Of a stretch of DNA of 64,000 nucleotides, positions 17,013 through 27,340 are shown piece after piece; the stretch's first letter is position 1, and every line of letters starts with the position of its first letter. Location: NCBI RefSeq assembly GCF_900111125.1, contig NZ_FOGE01000008.1, forward strand, positions 1-64,000. Direction: 5' to 3'. This DNA comes from Sphingobium sp. YR768 (GTDB lineage Bacteria; Pseudomonadota; Alphaproteobacteria; Sphingomonadales; Sphingomonadaceae). The notes below the pieces were generated by a model. It worked only from the letters and a program-made list of their open reading frames with translations, was not told the DNA's origin and ran no database searches. The translations under genes and the position numbers were made by a program.

Positions 17013-19400
17013 TCAGAATTTAAAACCGACCGAGAGGCCTATCGTGCGAACGGAATCCAGCCCAAATTGCTGCGCGTAGGACAGTTTGGGCGTCGCTTGG
17101 CCGCGGGCATTGCGGGCATTGGCGTCCCCGGAATCGACACCAATCGCGGTTGGCACCAACTTGTTCGTGCAATTCTTGCAGAAGACCGCGACACGCAGCG
17201 TTCCTATTTTAGCGCCCAGGCTCGCACCCAATATATCAACAGCGCCCACTGTTGCGCCAGGCGCCCGATTGACCAGGTAATTCACCGATGACCGGTGATA
17301 CCAATTGCCCTCGATGAACGGCTGAACCGTACCAGATGTGGGGAATTCATAGGTCGCCTGGAGGCTGGATGTGAATTTGGGCGATACCGGTAAGGTCAGG
17401 CCACCGGCATTGAAGGTCGAAACAGTCGCTGAACAACCCATGGTGCTCTGTGTCGGGTAGCATTGCGCGCCGGGAAAATCGTCGAATTTGGACGAGAGAA
17501 CCGCCACATTGCCATTGATCGACAGGCCCTCGACCAGGGACGCGAACACGGATGCCTCGATCCCCTTCGATGTAACCTTTGCGGCATTCTGGACCTGGAA
17601 AGATACGGTCGTGGGATTGAAGGCCTGTACCTGGAAGTTGCTGAACTTTGTATGGAAGGCGGCAAGATTGAGCGTCACGCGGCGATTGAAGAAGGCGCTC
17701 TTGATGCCAACCTCGGCGGTGTTGGAATGCTCTTCGCGCACCACCACATCGGCGGCTGCGGTCGGAAAGCTGTCATTGAAGCCAGGGCCCTTATAGCCGC
17801 GACCATAGAAGCCATAGGCCATGACTGTCGGGGAGAACTGATATTGGGCACCCAGCTTCCAGCTGAAATCCGTGTTCGAATATTTCTGCGCAAAGCGTCC
17901 TCGCGGGCCTGCCAGCGCGGAGAAATAATTGAGCTGGTTCTGCGACAGGTCGATGTCGATCTTGTCCCGCGTGACGCGTCCGCCCGCGATGATCTTGAGC
18001 GCATCGGTGAGGTCGTATGTCAGCTGTCCAAAGCCGGCATAGCTTTCGGTGTTGAGCGTGTAGGACGCATCACTGCCGATCTGCGCGACGTTGCTGACCG
18101 AGCAGGTGGGAGGGAAGGCACCAGGAACAGCCGTCGCCCCGACGCAAAAGGGGTAAGCTGACGCAACAAAGCCCGGCAAGAAGCTGTTGCCTCCAAGCTG
18201 ACGGGCGAGATCCAGTTTCGACTTGAAATAATAGAGGCCGACCTGCCCGCTCAGCCGGTTGCCCGAAGGCAGAGCCAGCCGCAGCTCATTTGAATATTGA
18301 TCATAATGTCCGTTCGTGCGGTTCGTATTGAACCCGTTTCCGGTCAGATAGTCTGCATCGAGCGCCTGATCCTGATCATAAAAGCGCCAGGCGAACAGGT
18401 TGCTCAACTCCCAGCCTGACCCGAATGCGTAGCTGATCTTGCCCTGGGCACCGCCGGTCTTGATGTCGCGGAACTGGCTTGCGTCGCCACCAAATTCGAA
18501 ATTATCGCGTCCAGGCGAAATTCCGTCGCCTGCAAGCGCTCCAAGGTTAGTGCTGGTGGCATCGACCTGGCGATATGTATTGTCGAATATCCCCGCAATA
18601 CCGTGATTTTCATTATAGTCGCCGATCAGATAAATGGTCAGATCGGGCGTTGCTTCCAGCAGATACTTGGCTTTGATGGAGTAGCTTTTCGCGTTGAAAT
18701 CATGACGCGTGCCGGGATTGGGCGTACCGACATAGGTGGTCGCAGGTTCCTGATAGGAATAGAGCCCCGAAACGCGCAGCGCCGAGTTGGATGACACAGG
18801 AATGTTGAGGGTTTCGCGGGCGATCAGCGTTGCCGCGCTTCCCTTAGCCGACGGCGTGTCGCGCATCCCCACTTCGATATTGGTGGTGCTCGAATATTCC
18901 CCGATCACCGGCTTGCTCGTCACGATGTTGAGGAGGCCTGCCGAGGCATTTTTACCAAATAACAGGCCTTGGGGACCATTCAAAACCTCGACCCGTTCCA
19001 GATCGTTGAGCAGCGGGCTATTGAGCAAGGGCCGGCCCAGATTGACCTCATCAATCGCCAGCGCAACGCTACTATCGACTGTTCCAGCAAAAGCGAGCGT
19101 GCCAACGCCGCGCACCGCAAAGGAGTTGTCCACGCCGACCTGCAAGGTGGGCGCTGCGCGAGCGACCTGCGTCAGGTCATTGAGATTGCGCGATGTCAGC
19201 GTATCGCTGCTGAGCGCTGTAACGCTGACCGGTACCTTTTGAAGGCTCTCGGCGCGGCGCTGCGCGGTGACGATGATTTCTCCTGCCACCGGGACATCTG
19301 CAGCGTTGCCTTGGGCGGGTGGCACCTGATCCTGCGCAGAGGCCGCCAACGACGTCGCCGTGGCAATCGCAAGAATTGAGACCGAAAAAGTGCGGCGCAT
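17013..19400 (-). CDS. TonB-dependent outer-membrane receptor
   Basis: A 795-aa receptor. The start at 19400 is preceded by GGAGGATCAT; a 9-codon longer frame was not used. Signal peptide MRRTFSVSILAIATATSLAA is followed by GEIIVTAQRRAESLQKVPVS, plug motifs VEVLNGPQGLLFGKNASAGL and LNIVTSKP, and a barrel ending TIGLSVGFKF. The plug has NGPQGLLFGKN in place of the usual RGPQGTLYGRN, which marks a separate subgroup from the other two receptors here. It sits between GH2 and GH78 glycosidase genes on the same strand. A CCAAACAATCGA element lies about 60 bases upstream, shared with the aromatic operon at 27422. Confidence 0.93.
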   Translation of the reverse strand: MRRTFSVSILAIATATSLAASAQDQVPPAQGNAADVPVAGEIIVTAQRRAESLQKVPVSVTALSSDTLTSRNLNDLTQVARAAPTLQVGVDNSFAVRGVGTLAFAGTVDSSVALAIDEVNLGRPLLNSPLLNDLERVEVLNGPQGLLFGKNASAGLLNIVTSKPVIGEYSSTTNIEVGMRDTPSAKGSAATLIARETLNIPVSSNSALRVSGLYSYQEPATTYVGTPNPGTRHDFNAKSYSIKAKYLLEATPDLTIYLIGDYNENHGIAGIFDNTYRQVDATSTNLGALAGDGISPGRDNFEFGGDASQFRDIKTGGAQGKISYAFGSGWELSNLFAWRFYDQDQALDADYLTGNGFNTNRTNGHYDQYSNELRLALPSGNRLSGQVGLYYFKSKLDLARQLGGNSFLPGFVASAYPFCVGATAVPGAFPPTCSVSNVAQIGSDASYTLNTESYAGFGQLTYDLTDALKIIAGGRVTRDKIDIDLSQNQLNYFSALAGPRGRFAQKYSNTDFSWKLGAQYQFSPTVMAYGFYGRGYKGPGFNDSFPTAAADVVVREEHSNTAEVGIKSAFFNRRVTLNLAAFHTKFSNFQVQAFNPTTVSFQVQNAAKVTSKGIEASVFASLVEGLSINGNVAVLSSKFDDFPGAQCYPTQSTMGCSATVSTFNAGGLTLPVSPKFTSSLQATYEFPTSGTVQPFIEGNWYHRSSVNYLVNRAPGATVGAVDILGASLGAKIGTLRVAVFCKNCTNKLVPTAIGVDSGDANARNARGQATPKLSYAQQFGLDSVRTIGLSVGFKF

Positions 19401-19455
19401 ATGATCCTCCCCGTTATGGTTGGCCATCTGGCTAGGCCAATTTTGACAGGCAAGA

Positions 19456-19479
19456 AAATCGATTGTTTGGTTCGATCAT
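19456..19479 (-). promoter_or_regulatory. Shared regulatory element, copy A (CCAAACAATCGA)
   Basis: Read on the minus strand, ATGATC (19479-19474) is followed after three bases by CCAAACAATCGA (19470-19459) and then TTTT. The same pieces, with one base less spacing, occur at 27341-27364. On the plus strand the core is also an inverted repeat, ATCGA-N9-TCGAT. It lies about 60 bases upstream of the TonB receptor start at 19400, a typical position for an activator site. Confidence 0.5.
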
Positions 19480-19544
19480 AATCCAGAATATTTATGGATG
19501 GCAGTCCAGCCGAACATGATTATTCCTCAGGGCGGCCCATATGG

Positions 19545-22500
19545 TCACACGAAGAGATGGGACGGCATGGGGATAGTGTGCGCTCCGGGACCGACCTCCC
19601 TCACCTCGTCGACCAAATGGACGTCAGCGACGCTGTTAGCCGGCACGACAAGACGGATCGACGGCGAACCCCGGTCCAGGTTCATCGCCACCTGAATGCG
19701 GCCCCTCACGGAATCGAGCGTGGCAGCAAAGCTGGTATTCCGCTTATCCAGCACAGGGGCTATGCGGAAGCGGGCGAAACCTGGCTGTGTCGGCTCGATT
19801 GCCCCGACCCTGCGATGAAGGAAGCCACACACAGCGCCCAGCGCATAATGGTTGAAGGAATTCATCGCGACGTCGCCAGTATCGCCATTCCAGCGCTCCC
19901 AGATCGTGGTTGCGCCATGGCGCACCATATAGCCCCAGGACGAATACGCCGTGCGCAGCAGGAGATCCCAGACCAGCTTATGTTCACCGACTTCGGCGAG
20001 CGCATCGAGCGCCATTGGCGTCCCCAGGAAGCCGGTGCTGAGCAATGTCCCCCGGCGGCGAATATCCGCTGCCAACAAGGTGGCAGCCTGTTTGCGAAGG
20101 GACTGTGGTACCAGATCAAGGCCAAGCGCCAATATATAGCTGCAATGGCTGCCATTACCGACATATCCGTCCGACTTGATGAAGGCTCTGACGAAGGCGT
20201 GGGCGACGATCGCATGGCGGGCACGCCATTTTGAAGCGTCCGCCGTGCGACCGGTCCACTCCGCCATTCTCTTGACCTGATCGATGGAGCGAGCCAGCAC
20301 CGCCGTGCCAATGAGCGCTTTGGGCGTTGTCTCGTCACCGGGCACCTTGGCATCGAGCGCCAGCCAGTCACCCAAATCCGCGCCTCTGCCCTTGCTCCAC
20401 AGACCGTCCGGATTTTGGGCCATGATGCCATTGAGATATGCAGTCATGGCTGACCAATTCTCGTCGACGATCGACCGGTCGCCGCTATGAAGGAAAGCGA
20501 CATAGGGCAACATGACCCCTGCGTCCGACCATCCCGGTGTCGCCGTGCCATCCCCCAGTTACTCCTGCCCGAACCTGGCGGCCAGAGCGGATAGGCGCCC
20601 CTGCTGTTTTGGGCATTGCGCAGGATGCGGGTAAAGCTGCGGGTGAAGGCGCCTGTATCCATCATGAAGCTCGCCGTATCCCAGAATAGCTGGGCGTCCC
20701 CTGTCCAGCCCAGCCGCTCATCGCGTTGCGGGCAGTCAGTGGGAATGCCCATGAAGTTTGAACGCTGGCTCCATAATGTGTTCAACCAGAGCTTCTGGAG
20801 CTCGGGCTGGTCGATGCTGAACGTGCCGGTCTCTTCGAGCGCCGTTGATAGGACCAGTGCCGAGATCATGTTCGCGTCAAGGTCCGGCACGCCCTCAATC
20901 TCCGCGTAGCGGAAGCCCTGATAGGTAAAGACCGGCTCAAGCACCTCCTCACGGCCATCCCCGCGCAGCCAGTAGTGGTCGGCCGCGCGCGCGGCGCGCA
21001 AATTACGCCGATCAAGTTCTCCTTGGGCGGTCAGCAGCTCGGCGTGGCGGACACGGATTTCCTGCCCCTCACGCCCGTGGACGCGCAGGCGAACACGCCC
21101 GGCGAAAATCTGGCCGAAATCGACAATATGCCGCGCGACACCCATCTTCCTCACGGTGATCGGCTCCAGTGTGCATATCACCCTGATAGGCTCGCAGCAG
21201 GCCGCCACAATGCCAGCGCCGGGGTCGGGAGCTTCCAAGACTGGCGCCCAGTTCGCCGGCACGAAGCGGGGCCGATGCCAATCTCGTGGCCACAACCTCA
21301 GGCCCTGATCCTCGCCTGCGTAGATTTCGGACATCTGGACAGGCGCTGGCGCATGGCGCCAATCATCATCGCTCCCGACCCGGACGATCTCCCCGTTCGC
21401 CTGTGTGATGTCGAGGCACAGTTTCAGGCGTCGTGGCGCCGCACCATAGGAATAACGCCCATCGGGTGCCTGATAGCTGGCGTAAAATCCGTCGCCTGCC
21501 ATGACACCCAGACTATTCTGGCCTTCGAGTACAAGATGGCTGACGTCATAGGTGCGACAGGGAATGCTGTTACTATAGTCGCTCGGCTCCGCCTGAAGCT
21601 CGTCTTTATTGACCCGCTTGCCGTTCAACCAGATGCGATAGCCACCCAAAGCTGCTACATGCAGCCGCGCCTTGTCATGCTTGCCCTCATGCATGAACGT
21701 GCGGCACAGAAGCCTTGCAGGCGTAGGAGGCCAGGGGAAATGCGGTTGCTCAGCCGCCACATCTGCACGCGCCCACATGCCCTCCTTGCCGGTTCCAACT
21801 TCCCACCCCTGCGTGATGCGCTCTGTCACGCCACCCGGGCCGACCTGACGGAGTTGCGCCGCCAGGGCGACGATCGGCTTTACGAAGTAGCCGGGCGCGG
21901 GCGCGACCCTAAGCGTGATGGCATGGTTTCCGGCGGCCAGCTTCAATGCAACCTTCAGCGCGGGCGCGCCGCCAAAAGCGGCCGGATCGCGCACAGGCAA
22001 TGCAAGCGGCGATCCATCGATCTTCAGGTCGGACATAACACCATCGGCCATGACGAACAGGGTTGCCTCCCCCTCCCCGCTTGAGAATGGCAGCCTGAAT
22101 GACCTGGCATCCGTCGCTCCGGATGCAGGTGCATCGACCCATTGAGCGCCTGCCAGGCGATCATTCCGCTCCACCTCATCCTCGACAGCAAGCCACTTGC
22201 CCTCCCAGTCCGCAGCAGCGACCAGCCCCATCTCCCACCGGGCAGCCGCGCTCCAGGCTTGCCTATCGCTTCGGTCCCAGATTGCGACTTTCCAATGACA
22301 TATCTGGCTCGAGCGCAGTGGCTGACCGGCATAGGCGATGCCCGTGCTATGCGCGCCCTCGATCCGTTTGCTATCCCACAAATCTCCATGCCCGCCTGCA
22401 AGGAGCGCTGGCGAAGAGGCAACGAGTATCCGATAGGCCTGCTGAAATGTGCCTGCTGGTCCCTCCAGCTGCCAGGACAATGTGGGCCGCTCATCGCCGA

Positions 22501-22645
22501 GCCCCAGGGGCGCGTCCCGCATGGCGCAACGCAGCCTCTTCACACCCAGTCTGTCATTTGATGTCGGGGCGGCAATGATTGGCGCCGCGCCTAACCCCAG
22601 CATGGCGCCCGAAGCGAGGAACGAGCGACGGTCGGGGATCGGCAT
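19545..22645 (-). pseudogene. Glycoside hydrolase family 78 alpha-L-rhamnosidase, interrupted by one frameshift
   Basis: The 5' part (22645 to about 20556) encodes a signal/Tat-like N-terminus (PDRRSFLASGAMLGLGAAP), rhamnosidase N-terminal domains (WQLEGPAGTFQQAYRILVAS, ICHWKVAIWD) and the GH78 catalytic hallmark MGIPTDCPQRDERLGWTGDA. The reading then breaks in a run of five C's (20552-20556). Adding one base restores WGDGTATPGWSDAGVM, joining perfectly to the second frame (MLPYVAFLHSGD, ISHISELF-type segments and WNSFNHY-like MNSFNHYALGAVCGFL) that ends at 19545. Reconstructed length, about 1033 aa, is normal for GH78. It releases terminal rhamnose from plant glycosides such as flavonoid rhamnosides. 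Everything else is intact, so this may be a recent mutation, phase-variable tract or sequencing error. Confidence 0.85.
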
Positions 22646-22689
22646 GGGGGATCAGTCCTGAAATGCTGAGTGAAGATGAGTAAGTGTGT

Positions 22690-23997
22690 TCAGATCCGAT
22701 TGGCGCGGGCGTAACTACCCAGATGGAAGGCGCTGGGCTTGATCGTGCGCCTGAAGCTCTTCGGGTCGACCGACACCAGTCCAAATTGGGCAGTGTAGGC
22801 GCGGTTCCACTCGAAATTATCGAGCAAGGACCAGTGGATATAGCCGCGAACGTCCGTTCCGCTGGCAATGGCCCGCGACAGACCAGCCAAGGCGCGGTCG
22901 ATATAGGCGACACGGCGGCTGTCGTCGGCGCACGCCACCCCGTTCTCGGTAACGATGATCGGGCGCCCGGTTTCCCTGGCCACCCATTTTACCGTTGCTT
23001 CAAGCGCTTCGGGATAAAATTCCATGCCCGTTTGGGTGACTTCAACGCCAGGCGGTGCGGGAAGATCTGCAATGTCCCCCACCACGGCGCGCCCATACGT
23101 CTGGACACCTACGAAATCATCTTTGGAAACCGCGTCGAACCATGGCGTGTAGACCTGCGCAATCTTCTCGCGAATCGCCGTCTTGCCCGGTCCTGCCTGT
23201 TCGTCCGCGACAGCGAGGCTGAGGCCGAGTTGCAGATCGGGACGGATCGCCTTGATGGCCTCGGTGGCCCGCTGATGAGCAGCGACCTGAACGGGCGTCG
23301 CTCGCCGGGTATCTAGGGTCGGGGTCGACGAGAAACGACTTGCTCCAATCGCCGTCGCGGCCGCAGCGTTAGCCTTTGCGAAAAAGGGCATCGCACCGCG
23401 AAAATCGGGCTGCCATGACAACATGGCGCCGAGGTTCGGCTCGTTAAAGGTGAGCCCGTGGTGATAATTGTTCCCAAGCCCCCTCGCCATTCGCTCGCAA
23501 TAGCGCAGAAAATGATCGATATTCGCCACCTCCTCCCAGCCCCCCAGACCTGCAAACCAGCGTGGCACAGTGAAATGCGAAAAGGTGATGAGCGGCTTCA
23601 GGCCCCGATCGACACAGCCTTCGACCATTGCGCGGTAATGATCGAGCGCGGCCTGCGAATATTCCCCTTGAGCAGGCTCGATGCGCGACCATTCCACACC
23701 GAACCGGTAGCTATTGAGCCCGAGCTGCTTGACGATATCCATATCCTCGCGCCAGCGATGATAGCTGTCGCACGCATCGCCTGAAGGCGCGGCAAAGGAT
23801 TTAGGTTCGACATGTTCCAGGACCCAGCTGTCACTGTTGACATTGCCGCCCTCAACCTGATGCCCCGCCGTTGCTGCGCCCCATAAAAAGTCGGTGCGCG
23901 TCGAGCGTGGGGCGGCAGCGCTCGCACCAGCGGCGAACGATATCGCTCCGCTGCCCGCAAGCTGCAGCACGGTGCGGCGGGAAAAAGCTGCTGACAT
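22690..23997 (-). CDS. Glycoside hydrolase family 1 beta-glycosidase, exported
   Basis: A 435-aa GH1 enzyme. The N-terminus SRRTVLQLAGSGAISFAAG is a Tat-like signal peptide ending near ASAAA, unusual because most bacterial GH1 enzymes are cytoplasmic. Family landmarks are FLWGAATAGHQVEG, YRFGVEWSRIEP, the acid/base Glu186 in LTFNEPNLG, the nucleophile Glu351 in IIVTENGVA, and the C-terminal GYIHWSLLDNFEW aglycone/sugar site. All are intact. It lies between GH78 and a TonB receptor, all on the minus strand. Removing rhamnose (GH78) and then glucose (GH1) would strip a rutinoside-type flavonoid glycoside to its aglycone, which is a reasonable inference from context. Confidence 0.92.
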   Translation of the reverse strand: MSAAFSRRTVLQLAGSGAISFAAGASAAAPRSTRTDFLWGAATAGHQVEGGNVNSDSWVLEHVEPKSFAAPSGDACDSYHRWREDMDIVKQLGLNSYRFGVEWSRIEPAQGEYSQAALDHYRAMVEGCVDRGLKPLITFSHFTVPRWFAGLGGWEEVANIDHFLRYCERMARGLGNNYHHGLTFNEPNLGAMLSWQPDFRGAMPFFAKANAAAATAIGASRFSSTPTLDTRRATPVQVAAHQRATEAIKAIRPDLQLGLSLAVADEQAGPGKTAIREKIAQVYTPWFDAVSKDDFVGVQTYGRAVVGDIADLPAPPGVEVTQTGMEFYPEALEATVKWVARETGRPIIVTENGVACADDSRRVAYIDRALAGLSRAIASGTDVRGYIHWSLLDNFEWNRAYTAQFGLVSVDPKSFRRTIKPSAFHLGSYARANRI

Positions 23998-24024
23998 GCA
24001 ACCTCAGTCATGATTGTGGGAAAA

Positions 24025-26301
24025 TTAGAAGCGAAAGCCGGCGCGCACGCCATAGGTTCGGGGCGGGCGAAGCTGATTGTAGATGACACCAGGCTTGGCC
24101 GGGCTTTGCAGCGAATTGGCGAACACCAGCTTGTTCTCGATATTATTGATGAAGCCGGTGAGCGAGAAATTGCCCGAGGGCGTCTCGTAGGTGAGACGCG
24201 CATTGGACATCATATAGCTGCCCTGTCTGCCCAGATCGAGAAAATCGAGCGAGAGATAGCGGGATGTTTCGATCCGTGTATCAGCCGCAGCGGTCACCGT
24301 GCCATGATCGCCCAGCGTGAAGCTGTGTTCATAGCCAAGGTTGAACACCCATTTGGGCGCATTGACGAGCGGCTGGCCCGAGCAATCGACATTGTAAATC
24401 CGCGCGGCAGGCGAGGCACCGGTCTGGCTGGTCGGCGTGACAGCGCAACCGATTACAGGGGCGATGCCGGTGGTCGAATAGGCCTGATAGTTGAGCACGT
24501 CATATTTGCTGTGAAGATACTGAATATTGGCGGAGAACTGATCGTTCGCCGTCGGCTGGAAGAGCGCTTCGATCTCAGCGCCATAAATCGTCGATTTGCC
24601 GGCATTCTCAGTCGTGAAGACCGGGCCATAGATCGGGCCGCCCGGCGTGCTCGCGACCTGAACGGGCCCTAGATGGGATATCTGCTGGTCTTTATATTTC
24701 CAGTAGAAGGCCTCGGCGTTGAGCTGGATCTTATTGTCGAAAAAGCGGTTCTTAGAGCCTATTGTGTACGCTCTCATATTCTCCGGCGCGGAGTAATTGC
24801 GGCCGGTCGCTGCAAAGAGCGCTCCGGATTTAAAGCCCGTGGCGGCCGATGCGTAAAGCAGCGACCTTGGCCCGACATCGAACTCGACGCCTGCCTTCCA
24901 GGTTAGCTTGTTGAAGTCGACATCGGTGCGAGGGTTGCTGACGATATCCAGGATGATTGGCGTGAAATTACCCTGCGCAGGATTGACAAAACCCACAAAT
25001 GGCAAGGTATGGGCCTCGGTAGCCTGGCGCTTGTTATCGGTCGTGTAGCGCAGGCCGCCAGTGACGCGGAATCGGTCTGTCACCGAAAAAGTCGCCTGAC
25101 CAAAAGCGGCCAGACTTTCGGTCTGCAGCTGCGAATTGATGCGCGTGCCGTTGCTCGCCTGATCAAACAGCTGCTGAGCACTGACATCTTCAGCGAAATA
25201 ATAGCCGCCGATCACCCATTGCAGCGGACCTGACTGGCTTGCCAGACGGGTCTCCAGCGACATCTGGCTCGACTTTTCTTCAATGTCGATCAGGAAGCTC
25301 GACGCATAGGAGCGAAAATCAAGATCGGTCTTTCGGTAGGCTGGCACCACTGTCAGAGTGGCAAAGCCCAGATCTGCATTGAGCGTCAGCGCCGCGCCAA
25401 AAAAGCCGTTATCCTGATAGCCGTCGCCGCTCGCGATCGCCTGCGGCACCGGGCGCGATGGGGAGCGGGCGACATAAGCCGCGATGACGCGAGGATCGCT
25501 TGGCCCCAGACGCTTCTTGCCATCAAGCAGCGGCATGATCGTGCCGCCCGACCCCATGCCGCCAACATGGGCATAATCGACAGATAGCGTGGCATCGAGG
25601 CCCGTGCCGGTTTCGCCCCTCAGCTGTGCGCGGATCGCCTGTGTGTCTTCATCGTCATAGCCATCGCTATAATAGCCGTCGCGCTTCACATATTGGCCCG
25701 CAACCCGAAACGCCACCTTGTCGCCCAATGGCAGATTGAGCGCTGCTGAGCCCTTTAGGGCATCGTAATTGCCATATTCTGCATTGATGTAGCCGCTCGT
25801 CTCGCCCAGCTTTGGCTTGGCGGTGATGACGTTGACCGCGCCGCCCGTCGCATTGCGTCCATAGAGCGTGCCTTGCGGCCCCTTGAGCACCTCGACCCGC
25901 TCAAGGTCGTAGAAAAGGCCGGCCGGCGCGGCGGGACGCGACAGATAGACCCCGTCGACATTGAAAGCGACGCCCTGCTCGGCAAAGGCGTTTGCGCCGA
26001 AGGTCCCAACGCCGCGCAGATAAATCTGGGTGAAGGATGCCGCAGGCGCAACCTGCAAGGCCGGTACGACGCGTGTCAAGTCATTGGCCTGGGTAATGCT
26101 TTGCTGCACAAGCGTGTCGCCTGTGACAGCACTCACTGCGATCGCTGCCTTCTGGAGATTTTCGCTGCGCCGCTGCGCGGTGACGATGATGTCCGCGATC
26201 CCGCCCCCATTTACCTGATCACCTCCCGCTTCTGCCTGGGCATGAACCGGTGAGATGGGCGCTATAAATATGGCGGCGGTCGCTAGCAGGGCTGCCTTCA
26301 T
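24025..26301 (-). CDS. TonB-dependent outer-membrane receptor
   Basis: A 758-aa receptor. Start at 26301 with GGAGAGGAGACC upstream; the 42-codon longer frame overlaps the divergent LysR gene and is rejected. Signal peptide MKAALLATAAIFIAPISPVHA, then DIIVTAQRRSENLQKAAIAV, plug motifs VEVLKGPQGTLYGRNATGGA and VNVITAKP, and barrel end RTYGVRAGFRF. It is divergent from the NodD-like LysR gene, with 124 bases between starts, and precedes the GH1 gene in its own direction by 27 bases. It is therefore likely under that LysR and likely to import the aromatic or glycosidic substrate of this locus. Confidence 0.93.
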   Translation of the reverse strand: MKAALLATAAIFIAPISPVHAQAEAGGDQVNGGGIADIIVTAQRRSENLQKAAIAVSAVTGDTLVQQSITQANDLTRVVPALQVAPAASFTQIYLRGVGTFGANAFAEQGVAFNVDGVYLSRPAAPAGLFYDLERVEVLKGPQGTLYGRNATGGAVNVITAKPKLGETSGYINAEYGNYDALKGSAALNLPLGDKVAFRVAGQYVKRDGYYSDGYDDEDTQAIRAQLRGETGTGLDATLSVDYAHVGGMGSGGTIMPLLDGKKRLGPSDPRVIAAYVARSPSRPVPQAIASGDGYQDNGFFGAALTLNADLGFATLTVVPAYRKTDLDFRSYASSFLIDIEEKSSQMSLETRLASQSGPLQWVIGGYYFAEDVSAQQLFDQASNGTRINSQLQTESLAAFGQATFSVTDRFRVTGGLRYTTDNKRQATEAHTLPFVGFVNPAQGNFTPIILDIVSNPRTDVDFNKLTWKAGVEFDVGPRSLLYASAATGFKSGALFAATGRNYSAPENMRAYTIGSKNRFFDNKIQLNAEAFYWKYKDQQISHLGPVQVASTPGGPIYGPVFTTENAGKSTIYGAEIEALFQPTANDQFSANIQYLHSKYDVLNYQAYSTTGIAPVIGCAVTPTSQTGASPAARIYNVDCSGQPLVNAPKWVFNLGYEHSFTLGDHGTVTAAADTRIETSRYLSLDFLDLGRQGSYMMSNARLTYETPSGNFSLTGFINNIENKLVFANSLQSPAKPGVIYNQLRPPRTYGVRAGFRF

Positions 26302-26425
26302 GATGGTCTCCTCTCCAAATTTCGCGCGCCTGACCCGGCGCGTCTTTGAGGAAAGCCTAGACAGGAATGGCACATAGGTTAAATCATTTGATCTTATCGG
26401 TATCCAATCATGGAATGGATGGATC
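26302..26425. promoter_or_regulatory. Divergent TonB receptor / LysR promoter region
   Basis: The 124-base spacer contains the short inverted repeat ATCATTTGAT (arms ATCA/TGAT). Near its right end is a degenerate copy of the CCAAACAATCGA element: read on the minus strand it begins ATGATC-C-ATCCA at 26427-26416. The degenerate copy overlaps the LysR start codon, a position suitable for autorepression. Confidence 0.4.
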
Positions 26426-27340
26426 ATGCGTTTTCGCGGCCTCGACCTTAATCTGCTCGCCGTTTTTGAAGGGCTGATGCAGACTCACTCGGTCTCGGAG
26501 ACAGCGCGCCAGATGCATCTGAGCCAGCCTGCCATGAGCGCGGCATTATCGCGCCTGCGCGATTATTTTGGTGATCCGCTGCTCGTCAGTCACGGCAAGC
26601 GCATGTACCCCACGGCCTTTGCCGAGAGCCTCTCGCCCCTCGTGCGCGAATGTCTGGGAGGGATTGAAACGCTGCTCGCAACATCAGCGTCGTTCGATCC
26701 GCGGTCGTCTCAGCGGCTCTTCAGGGTGATCGCGTCCGACTATGTCGTCGCCGCCGTCATCGCTCCCTTGCTGACGCGCCTTGTCGTCGAGGCACCGGCG
26801 ATAAGTATGCAACTCATGTCTCCAGGCGAACAAAGCACGCCATTGATTGCCGCAGGCAAAGCTGATCTCATGATCAGCCCGCGTGAATTCCTCTCGCCAG
26901 ATCATCCATCGGAATTGCTGTTTGAAGAGCAGCATGTGGTGGCAGGGTGGAGCGGCAATGATCTGCTGGCGAGGCCACTGGACGAGAAGAGCTTTCTGGC
27001 GGCCGGGCACGTCGCCATCGCAATCGGTACGCTCTCCAACGCCGCTTTTGCGGACCGCCAGTTGACCCAGATGGGGAAGCATCGGCGCATCGAGATATCT
27101 GCCGCTTCCTTTACGACCGTGCCCTGGCTCCTGGTCGGGACGCAGCGCCTTGCAATCATGCACGAACGACTGGCGCTCGCTGCGGCCCAGATGTTCCCCA
27201 TTGTCTATCAGACCTTGCCATTCCCCTTCCCTGTAATGGAAGAACTGGTTCAGTTTCATCAGACCCGCGCAGCAGATGAAGGACTGCGCTGGCTGAGATC
27301 ACAGTTGCGCGCCGCCGCGATCCATAAAATTGATGGATAG
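26426..27340 (+). CDS. LysR-type regulator of the NodD/NahR-like subgroup
   Basis: A 304-aa regulator whose N-terminus, MRFRGLDLNLLAVFEGLM then LSQPAMSAALSRLRDYFGDP, is strikingly like rhizobial NodD (MRFKGLDLNLL, LSQPAMSAAIGRLR). NodD-subgroup proteins respond to flavonoids or other phenolics. The helix-turn-helix covers about 23-42 and the effector domain about 95-300. It is divergent from a TonB receptor and immediately upstream of the FAD monooxygenase/extradiol dioxygenase operon, separated by 81 bases that include a shared CCAAACAATCGA element. Likely activator of this aromatic operon and of the glycoside genes. Flavonoid response is inference from the subgroup and context. Confidence 0.88.
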   Translation: MRFRGLDLNLLAVFEGLMQTHSVSETARQMHLSQPAMSAALSRLRDYFGDPLLVSHGKRMYPTAFAESLSPLVRECLGGIETLLATSASFDPRSSQRLFRVIASDYVVAAVIAPLLTRLVVEAPAISMQLMSPGEQSTPLIAAGKADLMISPREFLSPDHPSELLFEEQHVVAGWSGNDLLARPLDEKSFLAAGHVAIAIGTLSNAAFADRQLTQMGKHRRIEISAASFTTVPWLLVGTQRLAIMHERLALAAAQMFPIVYQTLPFPFPVMEELVQFHQTRAADEGLRWLRSQLRAAAIHKIDG

